64,000 bases of DNA from Corallium rubrum (lineage: Eukaryota > Cnidaria > Anthozoa > Scleralcyonacea > Coralliidae), in NCBI GenBank assembly GCA_964035015.1, contig OZ036002.1:16634661-16698660 (forward strand). Direction: 5' to 3'. A program made the position numbers and the translations under genes. Below the pieces are notes generated by a model. It searched no databases, had not been told where the DNA came from, and saw only the letters and a program-made list of their open reading frames with translations. Below, one piece after another: positions 41,004 to 50,899 of this stretch; position 1 is the stretch's first letter, and every line of letters begins with the position of its first letter.

Positions 41004-41368
41004 TTTTTGTCATACGAAGAATTCTGCTCCTCAAAAGATTTCATATAAGACAATATTTGCATGTTCCACTTTGCAATAAATTGCGTGTCTCTAATTTCAT
41101 CAAATTGTTTAACGTCTACACCCCAATAATGTCTCTCATAGGGAATAGTACATTCGTCATCTAAATATATAGGTAGAAGAACTTTACGTGACACCTCGCT
41201 ATTGTCGTTTAAAAGCGGCTCATTCACCCTTATTCCTTTAACACGTAGTCGCTCACTACCGTCTATTAATAAGGGTACGACTTCGTCCAGCATCATCACT
41301 AGGCATCCATAATACCTGTATACGGGTACGAATCGATAAGGCATTTTTCTCATGTCTTGTTTAACCAA
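41000..41368 (-). CDS. 122-aa protein with Y-x-RHYWG motif, unknown
   Basis: This is the first gene of the right-end minus-strand chain, reading away from the right TIR promoter. IPYERHYWGVDVKQFDEI resembles a segment of the 35687-35965 product. The C terminus is helical. No domain is recognised. Confidence 0.45.
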   Translation of the reverse strand: MVKQDMRKMPYRFVPVYRYYGCLVMMLDEVVPLLIDGSERLRVKGIRVNEPLLNDNSEVSRKVLLPIYLDDECTIPYERHYWGVDVKQFDEIRDTQFIAKWNMQILSYMKSFEEQNSSYDKK

Positions 41369-41401
41369 GTCACAAATGCGCTATAAAAAAAAATTAAAAA
41401 A

Positions 41402-41503
41402 ATGAGAAAATGTTGTCGTGGTATAAAAACGAAAAAAACTACAAAAATGCGTCAGAAAGGTGGTATGTGGTGGAAAAAATTTAATAATGATTGGTTTTCT
41501 TAA
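41402..41503 (+). CDS. 33-aa basic peptide with MRQKGG motif
   Basis: It is Lys-rich at the start, then KMRQKGGMWWKKFNNDWF. The same MRQKGG followed by a Trp-Trp pair ends the next peptide at 41572-41694, so both are probably real and related. Q-K-G-G fits an adenain site. A pX/mu-like core peptide is a reasonable guess. Confidence 0.45.
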   Translation: MRKCCRGIKTKKTTKMRQKGGMWWKKFNNDWFS

Positions 41504-41571
41504 TTAGCATATTTCAAATATTCAGCCACTCGTTCAACAAAAGACGAAACATAACAGCTTCATCATCTACA

Positions 41572-41694
41572 ATGATCCTAAAGAGAAAACGAAGAAAAAT
41601 AAAAAAAAATGTTAGGAGAAAAAAAACTAATAAAATAAAATATTCTGGAAGAAATATGCGTCAGAAAGGTGGTGCACCCTGGTGGCATTTTTAA
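41572..41694 (+). CDS. 40-aa very basic peptide ending MRQKGG-x2-WW
   Basis: I chose the internal ATG (MILKRKRRKIKK) because everything before it is hydrophobic and overlaps the preceding peptide. Nearly half the residues are Lys/Arg, and the C terminus is NMRQKGGAPWWHF. It lies about 90 bases inside the right TIR. Probably a DNA-condensing virion peptide, inferred. Confidence 0.5.
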   Translation: MILKRKRRKIKKNVRRKKTNKIKYSGRNMRQKGGAPWWHF

Positions 41695-41785
41695 CTGGTG
41701 ATAAAAAAATTAAAAAAATGTAAAATTTTACTATTAATAAACATTCTTTACAATTTCTATGTTTTTTTTATTCTAATTTTAAATA

Positions 41786-42212
41786 AAAAAATATTACTAA
41801 TAATCACACGTCTAAGATTTCACAATCACTTCAGCCTGGCTATCGAGAGCGATACATCCGGTGCTGCTGCTGCTCCTGCTACTGCTACTACTACTAACAC
41901 ATACAAGCAGACAACACACGCACGCAGAACAATAAACCACATACCCCCCACACACACCACCTCTCCCCCACCAACGCAAAAACACACACACCTACCCACC
42001 CCAAAAAAAACACCCCATACACCCCTAAAAAAAACAATATGCTAATGAAGAGAGCCAACACCCACTCTCGATCTCCCCCCGGCCAAAATTATGCTAATTT
42101 TATACCAACTCGACGCTGATTGGCTAATGAAAAAAATACTGCAATCTGATTGGTTAAAAACTAGTGCCAGGCCCCAACACATAAAAAAAAATTTTCTTTT
42201 CTCTACCACTAC
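41786..42212 (-). repeat. right terminal inverted repeat
   Basis: This is the mirror copy of the left TIR. Differences are few: single substitutions and small homopolymer or microsatellite length changes. That suggests a recent insertion or TIR homogenisation. Confidence 0.9.
42097..42153 (-). promoter_or_regulatory. inward promoter in right TIR (2 x CCAAT + TATA)
   Basis: This is the mirror copy: TATAAAAT at 42097-42104 and CCAAT boxes at 42119-42123 and 42149-42153, reading leftward. It could drive the minus-strand chain that starts with the gene at 41368. Confidence 0.5.
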
Positions 42213-42218
42213 TCGGTG
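42213..42218. repeat. right target-site duplication (TCGGTG)
   Basis: It repeats 4809-4814 directly after the right TIR. Its bases belong to the recombinase frame interrupted by the insertion. Confidence 0.8.
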
Positions 42219-42890
42219 GCCTGAAATAGACATGATGTGCCGGTGGGTCAAGCCAGCATCGGACCAAAGAGTAATGGATGTTGCTCTCACACAGTGGTTA
42301 GTGTAGATCGTAGACAAGCCAGCAGCTGAACTGATGATTTTCATCATGTCGCCGAGCTTATTTTCACTGAGAGGACGGTTTTCGTACCAGACGATATCGG
42401 CCGACGACCACTGGCGCTTCGGGTACTGAAACAAGGCTTTGCAGGATGGATTTAGCTTGGAGATGTAAAGCTTCAGGGCGCTGTAGCCATCATTTTGTTG
42501 TGGGGTTTTGTACATTCGTCCCATATGCTTGAAGCTTTCTGTGTCATTTATTCCACCTGGATGGCTTTTCGACGATTCACAATGGGCCATCGTTACATAC
42601 TCTTCGCCAGTCGGATCTTTAGCGAACACGAAGCTTTGTTTGGTTAAATTTCTTTGACCTTTGCGACCTCGACGACACCAGAAGAGGGTTGTTAAACCAT
42701 ACATTTCTCTGCAGTCCAAGGGGGTTGGAACAGTCGAGTACATCACTGGTCTTCAGCTTTACCAGGTCTTCAGCCTCTAGCGCAGGTTTGTGTTTCATGC
42801 TTGTTTACCTTGTTGTTTCAACGATTTTATCTTAGCGTTGAGCACAATGTTGGACCTTTTGAATGTCGGGTTTCCTGCTATTGTTACACT
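42219..42890 (-). pseudogene. Crypton-type tyrosine recombinase, catalytic part
   Basis: On the minus strand from 42890, a basic segment with a KIKSLKQQGKQ-like linker is followed, after frameshifts near 42800 and 42700, by the catalytic domain. The first Arg is in FWCRRGRKG, the HxxR box in NHCVRATS, and the second His box is SGHR, cut by the Polinton at its last codon. This is the DUF3504/KIAA1958-like family related to Crypton transposons. Two frame changes plus insertions make it a pseudogene. Confidence 0.8.
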
Positions 42891-43420
42891 CTTAAAACAA
42901 GGTGTGTTAAATAACACACTAAGGTGTGTTATCTAGCACATTGCATGTGTTAGGGTAACACACTAGGTGTGTTGTGATAGCTAACTATCTAACCTTAACA
43001 CACCTTGGTGTGTTAGATAACACACCATGTGTGCAATATAATACACCAGGCGTGTACTGTAACACACCTTATAATAACACACCTTTTATAATAATTTTGA
43101 GTTACACACCTTTTCACAGAGGGTGTGTTAATTTAACACACTTTTGTAAGAAAACACACCTTTTCCTACTAACACACCTTTTCCTAATAACACACCATTT
43201 TTAAATAACACACCTTTTTCACATAACACACCTTTTCATAACACACCTTTTCGTAACACACCTTTTCCAAATAACACACCTTTTCCCAATACCACACCTT
43301 TTCAAATATACACCTAATAACACACCTTTTTATAACACACCTTTTTATAACACACCTTTCAAAATAACACACCTTTTCCCAATAACACACCTTTTTCAAA
43401 TATAAGTGTAGAATATATAC
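42891..43420. repeat. AACACACC-rich array (left end of the 7.4-kb element)
   Basis: About thirty copies of AACACACC, mostly in one orientation after 43040 and in facing pairs before. The array continues at 43730-43800 on the other side of the SINE. Confidence 0.75.
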
Positions 43421-43424
43421 ATTT

Positions 43425-43725
43425 TGAGACCAAACCGGGACCAGTTGCGAAAAATGCAACTACACGGGCCTTCCGGCAGGAATTGAACCCACGACCTTGC
43501 GATTCTAGTGCAATGCTCTGACCACTGAGCCACGGAGGCCGTTGCCGAGAGCTTTATAGTGAGTTCTGTATATATAATAAGGTGGTAATGCCAGGAGAGA
43601 ATTGGGTATATTAAACTGGTCCCGGTTTGGTCTCAAAATGTATATATTCTACACTCGAATTTTCCTTCACCCAAAATCCTTAGAACATGCTATGTAATCG
43701 AGTGAAATGCCCAATATTACTTAAA
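43425..43725 (-). mobile_element. tRNA-derived SINE copy inside the array
   Basis: It contains the tRNA-like part at 43469-43539, then GGTAATGCCAGGAGAGAATT and related flanks found in the trimer at 53386-54213. Its 3' part appears rearranged, with GGTCCCGGTTTGGTC near 43617. Confidence 0.7.
43469..43539 (-). tRNA. tRNA-like head of SINE (not a functional tRNA gene)
   Basis: It folds as a 71-nt cloverleaf with acceptor, D, anticodon and T stems. A and B box sequences (TGGCTCAGTGG and GGTTCAATTCC) are present. The loop CTAGAAT would give anticodon AGA, but repetition and stem mismatches mark it as a SINE. Confidence 0.5.
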
Positions 43726-43800
43726 TTTTTCAAATATACACCTTCTAATAACACACCTTTTTATAACACACCTTTCAAAATAACACACCTTTCACAAATG

Positions 43801-44289
43801 TCGCAAGCTAAAGCATTTTCCTACAACTTACAGTAACAGTACACACCTTTGAAATAAAACACAAATATGAATATAACATGCATTTCTATAAATAAACACT
43901 CTTTCCTATTAATTTGTAAGAAATTAAACGTCTCTAAGACTTGATACGCTGCTATTTCAGTGCTACTTAGACCTTTTGGCTTAGCCGCTATCAGAATTGG
44001 AACAGCCATTTGGGGCGCAAATTGCCGCACTTTTTGCCGATCACTGTTTGTCGTGCGAAGGTTGGTCATTGGACTTCAGACTCTTCAGTAACATGAACAT
44101 TCAGTTCAGTGACTTCAGTCTTCAGAACTAATCGATTTCTTGAAGATCAAGCAGGCTCCACAAGACGTTTGTGTTACGTTAAAAGGCACGTAAGAGTAGC
44201 TTTACTTCAAGATGTTTGATTTGTTGCTCAGTTGGCAGTTGCCTCGTATTATATAAATCTTATGAGTTTTAATATTTTCTGTTATACAG
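43801..44289. other. no supported gene
   Basis: Unique AT-rich sequence with a minus-strand ORF (43821-44069) of no recognisable similarity. It ends in a 3' splice site at 44286-44289. Confidence 0.35.
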
Positions 44290-44495
44290 ACAACTGTATT
44301 GACGGGACAACACTTGTCTGTTTATTCCGTGACCAAACCGAGTTTTTAACAGTCTTCCCAAAATCTGGCTACCGTCTGCTGCTGAAACGTGCATTCAACA
44401 GTATTGTGATTAAAACCTCTGTGCCTGAAGGAGACGCCAGCGTGCTTAAAGTTTCGCCGAGTCCTGCTGAAGAAAGAAACGAAGTGATCGGCGCG
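44290..44495 (+). CDS. exon encoding the second half of a SAM-like domain
   Basis: A 3' splice site (ttatacag) precedes it and a perfect donor (GCG|GTAAGT) follows. The peptide has DGTTLVCLF...LTVFPKSGYRLLLKRAF, matching helices 3-5 of sterile alpha motif domains, which serve in protein-protein binding. Such SAM-start genes are common in fish and cnidarian genomes as SAMD3-like families. The first half of the domain is not found nearby, so this is a fragment. Confidence 0.5.
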
Positions 44496-44796
44496 GTAAG
44501 TTGCCAGTTTTGTTACCTCGTGTTTTAATATGACTGTTCACTGTTGCCGTCTATCTTAGTGCTGCGTTTGGATAATATCCCTGTACGTTTAGCGTTGAAG
44601 AATTCCTACACACTCATAAGAACTCGGCAGGGGCGGAATTAGCGTTAGTCAAATAAGTCATACGACTAAGGTAAAAAAATCCGCAAGAAAAAATAATCGT
44701 ATCCTTCTCCCCTCAGTCTCGACTCTCGAGATCGCCAAGATAATCGATTAGGTGAGACTGCGCATCCGCATTTCAACCCGCGCCGCGCGGTTGACT

Positions 44797-45045
44797 TTGT
44801 TCTTTCTCGACGGATTTGAGTCTATTGTATCAACCTCTGTGATTGGTTGAATTTATAAATTAGCCTTTATAGCGACCTGTGATTGGTTTGCCGAGTGTTC
44901 GCCGGATTTCTTTGTCTTTCTCGACGGATTTAGACCTCTTGTGTCACCCTTTCTGATTGGCTTAATTTTTCAATAGCTCTTTATCAAGAGCACGGATTGG
45001 TTTAGCGGCGTTTTACTTTGTAGTTCTCGACTGATTTGTGGACTG
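44797..45045 (+). promoter_or_regulatory. tandem promoter-like modules (about 110 bp, three copies)
   Basis: TTTGT-x-TTCTCGAC-x-GATTT starts at about 44796, 44911 and 45017. In the first two copies a GATTGG (inverted CCAAT) motif follows. They lie just before the exon starting at 45110. The remaining sequence between 44496 and 45109 is unremarkable. Confidence 0.4.
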
Positions 45046-45109
45046 ATCAGTGATCGATTCTGACTAACTTGCACTAGTATCACTACAAACGGATTCTTTC
45101 GTTTGGAAC

Positions 45110-45372
45110 ATGGCTTTGCCTCATACAAACGTGATAGATCTTGATGTATTCGTTTTGAAGGACAACAACGAGATGGGTTGCGAGAGATTTATAAAACGGC
45201 AAGTTTAATACCGTCGACTCGAGGGTCAACAAGCAAAGGATGCTTTGCGGAAACTGCAAAGGAGCATTTCTAATACCAAGATTGGCAAGACGCTTCAAAG
45301 GAATTTTGGCACTGAGATATACGTGGTAATATACGCCAACAATGACAAGAAGAAACCTCGTGCTGCTCTCAG
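45110..45372 (+). pseudogene. first-exon-like segment with in-frame stop
   Basis: From ATG the frame reads 32 codons to a TAA at 45206-45208, then continues open in the same frame (QAKDALRKLQRS...EIYVVIYAN) to a good donor, CTCAG|GTAAGC. Upstream are the repeated promoter-like modules. It may be a captured host gene start. The family is unknown. Confidence 0.35.
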
Positions 45373-46689
45373 GTAAGCAGATTTTTCTGCCTTAATTATT
45401 TTCTAGTTTCTTTAAGTTCGTTCAACGTATAAAGACATATAAATTCTACATGGAATTTTAATATATGGCATGTCTTCAAATGAAACGTGACCTTTACTAT
45501 TGTTTAGAATCTTATTTTAATAAGATTCTAAGATTCTTTCGTGTTTGTAGCGCAAGTAGCTCAAATTCATTCAGGGTTTTCCCTTCTTGTATTTGTTTAT
45601 ATAAATGGTTTGAAAACTTAATTGAATATTAATATGATTTTGAGACTAGCATTGTATCTGGAATTGAAATACAAGCTAAAGGATTTTGTCAAGATTGGAT
45701 AATGTAGACTACTTCATAAATTCATAAAATGGATAGTGAGGTCTGGCAATCATAATTATGTTATTTTATGTGAGAGACCATAGTTAGGGCCTGTTTTCAA
45801 GGTAGGGTTACCCCTGCCCTGGGTCAACTCTATTACTGTAGATGTGGTTACCAAACAGGTAAGAAGTTGTCCTTGGTAGGTGAGTTATCCCTACCAAATG
45901 CATTTACAAGGACAAAACATAACCTAGCTTAGTGCATGTCCTTGTAAATACGACAAACAAATAAAACCCACAGGAAATGTATGAGAGCTAAGGATACCTC
46001 CTTGTAAATAAACCCTTAATATAGAGACTGAGAGGCCTACAACGTTTTTGAATTTGACATAGTATTTAAATGTTTTAGGTCTGAGGCCTCTGGGAATTGC
46101 CTATACAGCTCTGTTTCGAGCTTGGAGTGAAATGGTCTAACATGCACTATGGTTATCAGTTTCATATAAAAATATTTGAAGTCATGAATCTTATTAAATA
46201 TTTGAAGTAGATGTATTGTATCTGTTCTTTATTTCTTGGTTAAAATAATTAAATCTGCTAAAATTTTCTAGGGCCGGGGGGCATGACTGCCCCTGCACCC
46301 CCCCCCCCCCCCACCTAGAACCCAAATATTTTGGACTAAGGTGACAAAAATCCTAGATCCGCCCCTGCTCAGGGCTAGTGCTAGATCGCGAATAATATTT
46401 TTAACGCATTTTGGAAACAAGTCTACATTGTTTAAATTACGCGCTGCGCTCGGCTTGCTAATCAATCATGAAATCGAGGCTTGACCGCTCGAGCTGAAGG
46501 CTGAAGCTACGGCTATTTTGAGGAGAGGATAAAATTATCGAGCTTTGTCTGCCACCTTTTTTGCCAGCTAGTGAAGGGATAGTGGTAAGTTATTATCCTA
46601 GTTAGTAGCTATAATATTAGTTAATAGTAGAACGTAGCTTATCCTATAGGTATATAAACTTTAATATTAACACTTTATATATATATTTT
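45373..46689. other. no gene; interspersed repeat fragments
   Basis: It holds a short foldback near 45800-45900 (GGTAGGGTTACCC and its echo) and a C-homopolymer repeat at 46290-46312. At about 46340-46366 is the ATCCTAGATCCGCCCCTG motif, which also occurs near 3981. Otherwise AT-rich. Confidence 0.4.
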
Positions 46690-47445
46690 ACCCGACCTGG
46701 GTAAAATCTGTCAAAATTATTCACTTAATACTAGCGAGCAAATATGATACATATTTCTGCATAATCAAATGTTTAAAAGGCGAGATGGCACACCTCTTAG
46801 CTAGTTAGCCGCCCTGGACATTTGATACAGGTAGCAGCATTATGCAGTGATTTGTTTCTAACCATGTGTTATTGTAAGAGTGACCAGAAATTTAAGAATT
46901 TTAAATGTGGGTAAAATCTGTCAAATTCACTTGGTGAACAAATAAGATAACATATTTCTGCATAATCAATGTTAAGGCGAGATGGCACATCTCTTAGCCG
47001 CCCTGGACAAATGGCACATTTGATACAGGGAGCAGCATTATGCAGTGATTTGTTTCTATTTTAACCATGTGTTATTGTAAGAGTGATCAGAAGTTTAAGA
47101 ATTTTAAATGTGCGTACACCTAATTCCAGACAATCCAGACCTGGGTAAAATCTGTCAAATTCACTTGGTGAGCAAATAAGATAACATATTTCTGCATAAT
47201 CAATGTTAAGGTGAGATGGCACATCTCTTAGCTGCCCTAGACAAATGGCACATTTGATACAGGTAGCAGCATTATGCAGTGATTTGTTTCTATTTTAACC
47301 ATGTGTTATTGTAAGAGTGATCAGAAATTTAAGAATTTTAAATGTACGTACACCTAATTCCAGACAATCCAGACCTGGGTAAAATCTGTCAAATTCACTT
47401 GGTGAGCAAATAAGATAACATATTTCTGCATAATCAATGTTAAGG

Positions 47446-48677
47446 TGATTTTTTAATACCATATACTGGTGGGGCATTTGCCCCAGTGGGCCCTTTTCAC
47501 TGCCCCACCACTGAAGGAAATGTAACAAACAATACTCAATAACTACAACACAGAATACAGTACATCAACTGAGACAAAGTTGACTCAAATTGTTCTATCC
47601 TACACCCATCCCCACACATTCTTTCTACAGGGATCCTGGGTCACCCCAACTAACCCCTAAGGACACCATACATTATCCACTATAGCCTGGTACCCTGGCC
47701 CAATTTCAAAAGAAATATGGGCCAGGTAACCACTAATCTCATTCTTCCATCATCAGGGCAAAATCCACTTATGACGATTGCAGTTTTACTCATAGCCAAT
47801 AAAAACGCGTGAAATTTCAACCAATAGGAAAGCAGAAGTCTTTAGTGGTTACCTGGCCCATGTTATTGGGCCAGGGTACCAGGCTACATCCACTATAGAA
47901 AACCAATGATGTAATAACGAACATTTATAAACTATCACTTACAACCATGAACCAATCGATCTCATTACCAACAAGAGAACAAGACTTGAGGACTGCTCTT
48001 GCAAAATGAAGGCACGGCGCGTTGGTTGTCAAGAAATAACAACAACTTCGGTAAGCACAGACTTTTATTTATATTTATTAGCCCCGTTCTATGCTGTTTA
48101 TTGTTTATTTTCCAACATAATTACATTGACTGCCAAACCCAAATCTCTCCTGAAGAGACCATGAGAAGGTCGAAACAATTGTCGAGGGTTGTGTCCCATG
48201 TACTATATATACTGAATATTACTTACGTATCTTTACTCCTCTCTGATATTGTATTTAACATACTCCAGTATCAAATCTACACTGCACCTTCAACCGTCGT
48301 TGCCTATGCAAGCTAACAACAAACACAGCGAGATGCGCTTTTTGGCCTAAGGCCATATACCGCATACTATGCAAATTTATATTCATCTACATTATATAAC
48401 CCCAGTGTTTGTCCAATCACCTACATCTTATTCAAAAAATCAGGAATCTAGGTGTTTGTGATTTACAAGCATGAAGTACCATAGCAATGTATTCCTTAGT
48501 ACAGTGGTTAGTATAATATAAGAATTTGGTTGGCGGTATAACAGATTAGCAGCTATTTGCAATGCTGAATTGGCAAAACACTTACACACAGTTACACTCA
48601 GCCTCAGGAGTCAACAGGCAATAGGCCCTTTTGCACCTTTGCCCCACCACGGAAAAATCCTTAAAAAATGCACTGGG
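47446..48677. mobile_element. 1.2-kb non-autonomous insertion in the satellite
   Basis: Ends show loosely inverted TTTTTTAA and TGGTGGGGCA motifs. There is no transposase. A spliced-looking short ORF (47999-48316) has no recognised similarity. The satellite phase continues on either side. Confidence 0.5.
47683..47887. mobile_element. 205-bp MITE with 8-bp duplication
   Basis: Termini are TAGCCTGGTACCCTGGCCCA and its inverse, extending to GGGCCAGGTAACCACTA. The octamer ATCCACTA flanks it at 47675-47682 and 47888-47895, typical of hAT-type elements. Confidence 0.7.
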
Positions 48678-49312
48678 TGAGATGGCACATCTCTTAGCCG
48701 CCCTGGACAAATGGCACATTTGATACATGTAGCAGCATTATGCAGTGATTGGTTTCTATTTTAACCATGCGTTATTGTAAGAGTGATCAGAAATTTAAGA
48801 ATTTTAAATGTGCGTACACCTAATTCCAGACAATCCAGACCTGGGTAAAATCTGTCAAATTCACTTTGTGAGAAAATAAGATAACATATTTCTGCATAAT
48901 CAATGTTAAGGCGAGATGGCACATCTCTTAGCCACCCTGGACAAATGGCACATTTGATGCAGGTAGCAGCATTATGCAGTGATTTGTCTCTATTTTAACC
49001 ATGTGTTGTTGTGAGAGTGATCAGAAATTTAAGAATTTTAAATGTGCGTACACCTAATTCCAGACAATTCAGACCTGGGTAAAATCTGTCAAATTCACTT
49101 GGTGAGCAAATAAGATAACATATTTCTGCATAATCAATGTTAAGGCGAGATGGCACATCTCTTAGCCACCCTGGACAAATGGCACATTTGATACAGGTAG
49201 CAGCATTATGCAGTGTTTTGTTTCTATTTTAACCATGTGTTATTGTAAGAGTGATCAGAAATTTAAGAATTTTAAAGGTGCGTACACCTAATTCCAGACA
49301 ATCCAGACTTGC

Positions 49313-49794
49313 TGAGGACTCCCCATTTAATGAGTAAAATTGTCTTGCAGTAGACACAGTAAAATAGGAAAGCCGCTGTTTTTAGCCGGCTTAGCCAGGA
49401 ATGGGTTCATGTCCCCACTGCTAGAAGTAATAGTCTGAAAACATCTTCTCTTAAATTTCTAGCCTGCTGCATCAGCAATCCCTGCAAAACAGGAATGCTT
49501 TTCCAGGGAAAATGGTGGATGACATATCAACTTTGATGTGAGCTACAGCATGTCAGGATTTTTTTTCCCTGCAAGATGTTGCCTTAGAAATTAAGGACAA
49601 TGTATTTAGAGGGACTATATACTCAACTTTCATGGCTGAACTTCGCCATACTATTTAAATAAAATATATGAACTAGGAAACAAATTGCTTTTATAACATA
49701 CTTCATAGATTTAGTATTGTATAGATATTTTTTGAAATTAATTAAAAATTTTCTAATATATTTTTCAGTTTAACTCTTTATGTATTTATTCATC
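49313..49794. other. no supported gene
   Basis: Unique AT-rich sequence between the satellite and the right AACACACC array. No ORF or repeat of note. Confidence 0.4.
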
Positions 49795-50308
49795 AGATCT
49801 TAAGGTGTGTTTCACATCTTAAGGTGTGTTACACTAACATATCTTAAGGTGTGTTAAACTAACACATCTTAAGGTGTGTTAAATTAACACATCTTAAGGT
49901 GTGTTAAGCTAACACATCTTAAGGTGTGTTAAACTAACACACCTTAAGGTGTGTTAAACTAACACATCTTAAGGTGTGTTAAACTAACACATCTTAAGGT
50001 GTGTTGCACTAACACATCTTAAGGTGTGTTACATTAAGGTGTGTTACATTAACACACCAAGGTGTGTTACATTAACACACCAAGGCGTGTTCGTTAACAC
50101 ACCAAGATGTGTTGAATAACACACCTTTTTATAAAACACAACTTAAAGTGTGTTATATTCTGGACAAGCAAAAAACACACCTTAAGGTTTGTTATATTAA
50201 CACACTTTAGTGTGTTGTAATAACACACCTTAGTGTGTCATATTAACACATCTTAAGGTGTGTTTAAAAAAAGTGTGTTGTTTTAACACACCTTTTTTTA
50301 AGAGTGTA
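49795..50308. repeat. tandem CTTAAGGTGTGTTAAACTAACACAT array
   Basis: About ten 25-29 bp units, each able to fold on itself, then irregular AACACACC pairs. It forms the right end of the 7.4-kb element, ending TTTAAGAGTGT. Confidence 0.8.
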
Positions 50309-50802
50309 TATGCGGTGGCCTGTTAAGAAACCTCTCCAAACCATTTCGTATTCCCAGAAGAGTGGACCTGCTGTAGTCCTTTCCGTCCTGGGTTTTTATT
50401 TCAGCATAAAACAAACGCAGGTTGTTGTCCAACGTCTCGCTGTCCATTGCATTTAATGTACTCAATACATTGCGATGTTCAGCCCATTCTTCAAAATGTA
50501 AACGTTTAAATATTAGGTTCTGTGTGAGCATTAAAGTGATACTAGATTTTAAGTTTCAATATGTTGTATTTAATTTTTGTTAAAGGGAATAAAAGTTTTA
50601 TAAGTTTCGTACCTTTAAAAATGTTGACGGCATAAATTGTTTTGTACTTTATACTCTGGGCTTGTGAATTCTCGACCAACTCGTCTAATTCATTCTCAGT
50701 TGTACGAACAAACCTTTGTTTATTGTTTCTGTTATTTTCGCTTTTATTAAATATATTCTCTTCTACAATATCCAAACTTGAAAGAAAATTATTGTCCGAC
50801 AT
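50309..50802 (-). pseudogene. Crypton-type recombinase, N-terminal part
   Basis: A first exon-like segment begins MSDNNFLSSLDIVEEN at 50802 and reaches a donor-like GGTACG at 50611. A 93-bp intron ends in CACAG. The next segment (50519 down) has FKRLHFEEWAEHRN and YSRSTLLGIRNGLERFLNRP, the core-binding domain of DUF3504 recombinases. The frame across the intron does not fit cleanly, consistent with decay. The rest of the gene lies beyond the 7.4-kb insertion at 42890. Confidence 0.75.
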
Positions 50803-50831
50803 TTTTTAAAAATCGTTTTGGCGGGAATTTT

Positions 50832-50861
50832 CCGTGTTTGGATACTCTGATCCAAACACGG
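50832..50861. other. perfect 11-bp hairpin upstream of the recombinase
   Basis: CCGTGTTTGGA and TCCAAACACGG flank an 8-nt loop, 30 bases before the recombinase start codon. It could belong to its promoter or to an element end. Confidence 0.55.
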
Positions 50862-50899
50862 CAATTGACCAATCAGCGCGCGTAGTATACATGTTATTT

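Larger units (their letters stand above)
4815..42212. mobile_element. Polinton/Maverick (adintovirus-like) integrated element
   Basis: The boundaries are set by inverted repeats of about 420 bp starting AGTAGTGGTAGAG and by the TCGGTG duplication. Between them lie all Polinton hallmark genes: integrase, protein-primed PolB, packaging ATPase, adenain-like protease, major capsid and penton-like proteins. Length is about 37.4 kb. Without the 7.5-kb CTTAT array it would be about 30 kb, while published Polintons are roughly 15-20 kb and up to about 40 kb. Genes at 14.8-28.2 kb are mainly on the plus strand and those from 28.2 to 41.4 kb mainly on the minus strand. Frameshifts in PolB and the protease mean this copy is not autonomous as read. 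Confidence 0.93.
46690..49312 (+). repeat. 235-bp satellite array, interrupted
   Basis: About six units share GGGTAAAATCTGTCAAATTC, TTTCTGCATAATCAATGTTAAGG, GAGATGGCACATCTCTTAGC and GTGCGTACACCTAATTCCAGA. The array runs 46690-47445 and resumes at 48678, and is split by the element at 47446-48677. Confidence 0.85.
42891..50308. mobile_element. 7.4-kb element with ACACTCTTAA termini
   Basis: The left end ACACTCTTAAAACAAGGTG and the inverted right end (AACACACCTTTTTTTAAGAGTGT) match, and both ends continue into AACACACC repeats. It separates the N-terminal and C-terminal parts of the recombinase pseudogene, so it is an insertion. Inside are repeat arrays, one SINE, two host-like exons and a 235-bp satellite with its own insertion. 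No transposase is seen. A target duplication is not evident. Confidence 0.6.

Noticed and set aside
42042-42743. Recombinase C terminus reading through the right TIR
   Set aside because: The final part of this ORF (42042-42212) is TIR sequence that also forms an ORF at the left TIR. It is not part of the recombinase.
49795-50308. CRISPR-like regular repeat array
   Set aside because: Repeats are self-complementary and contiguous without unique spacers, in a eukaryotic setting. It is a transposon-end satellite.
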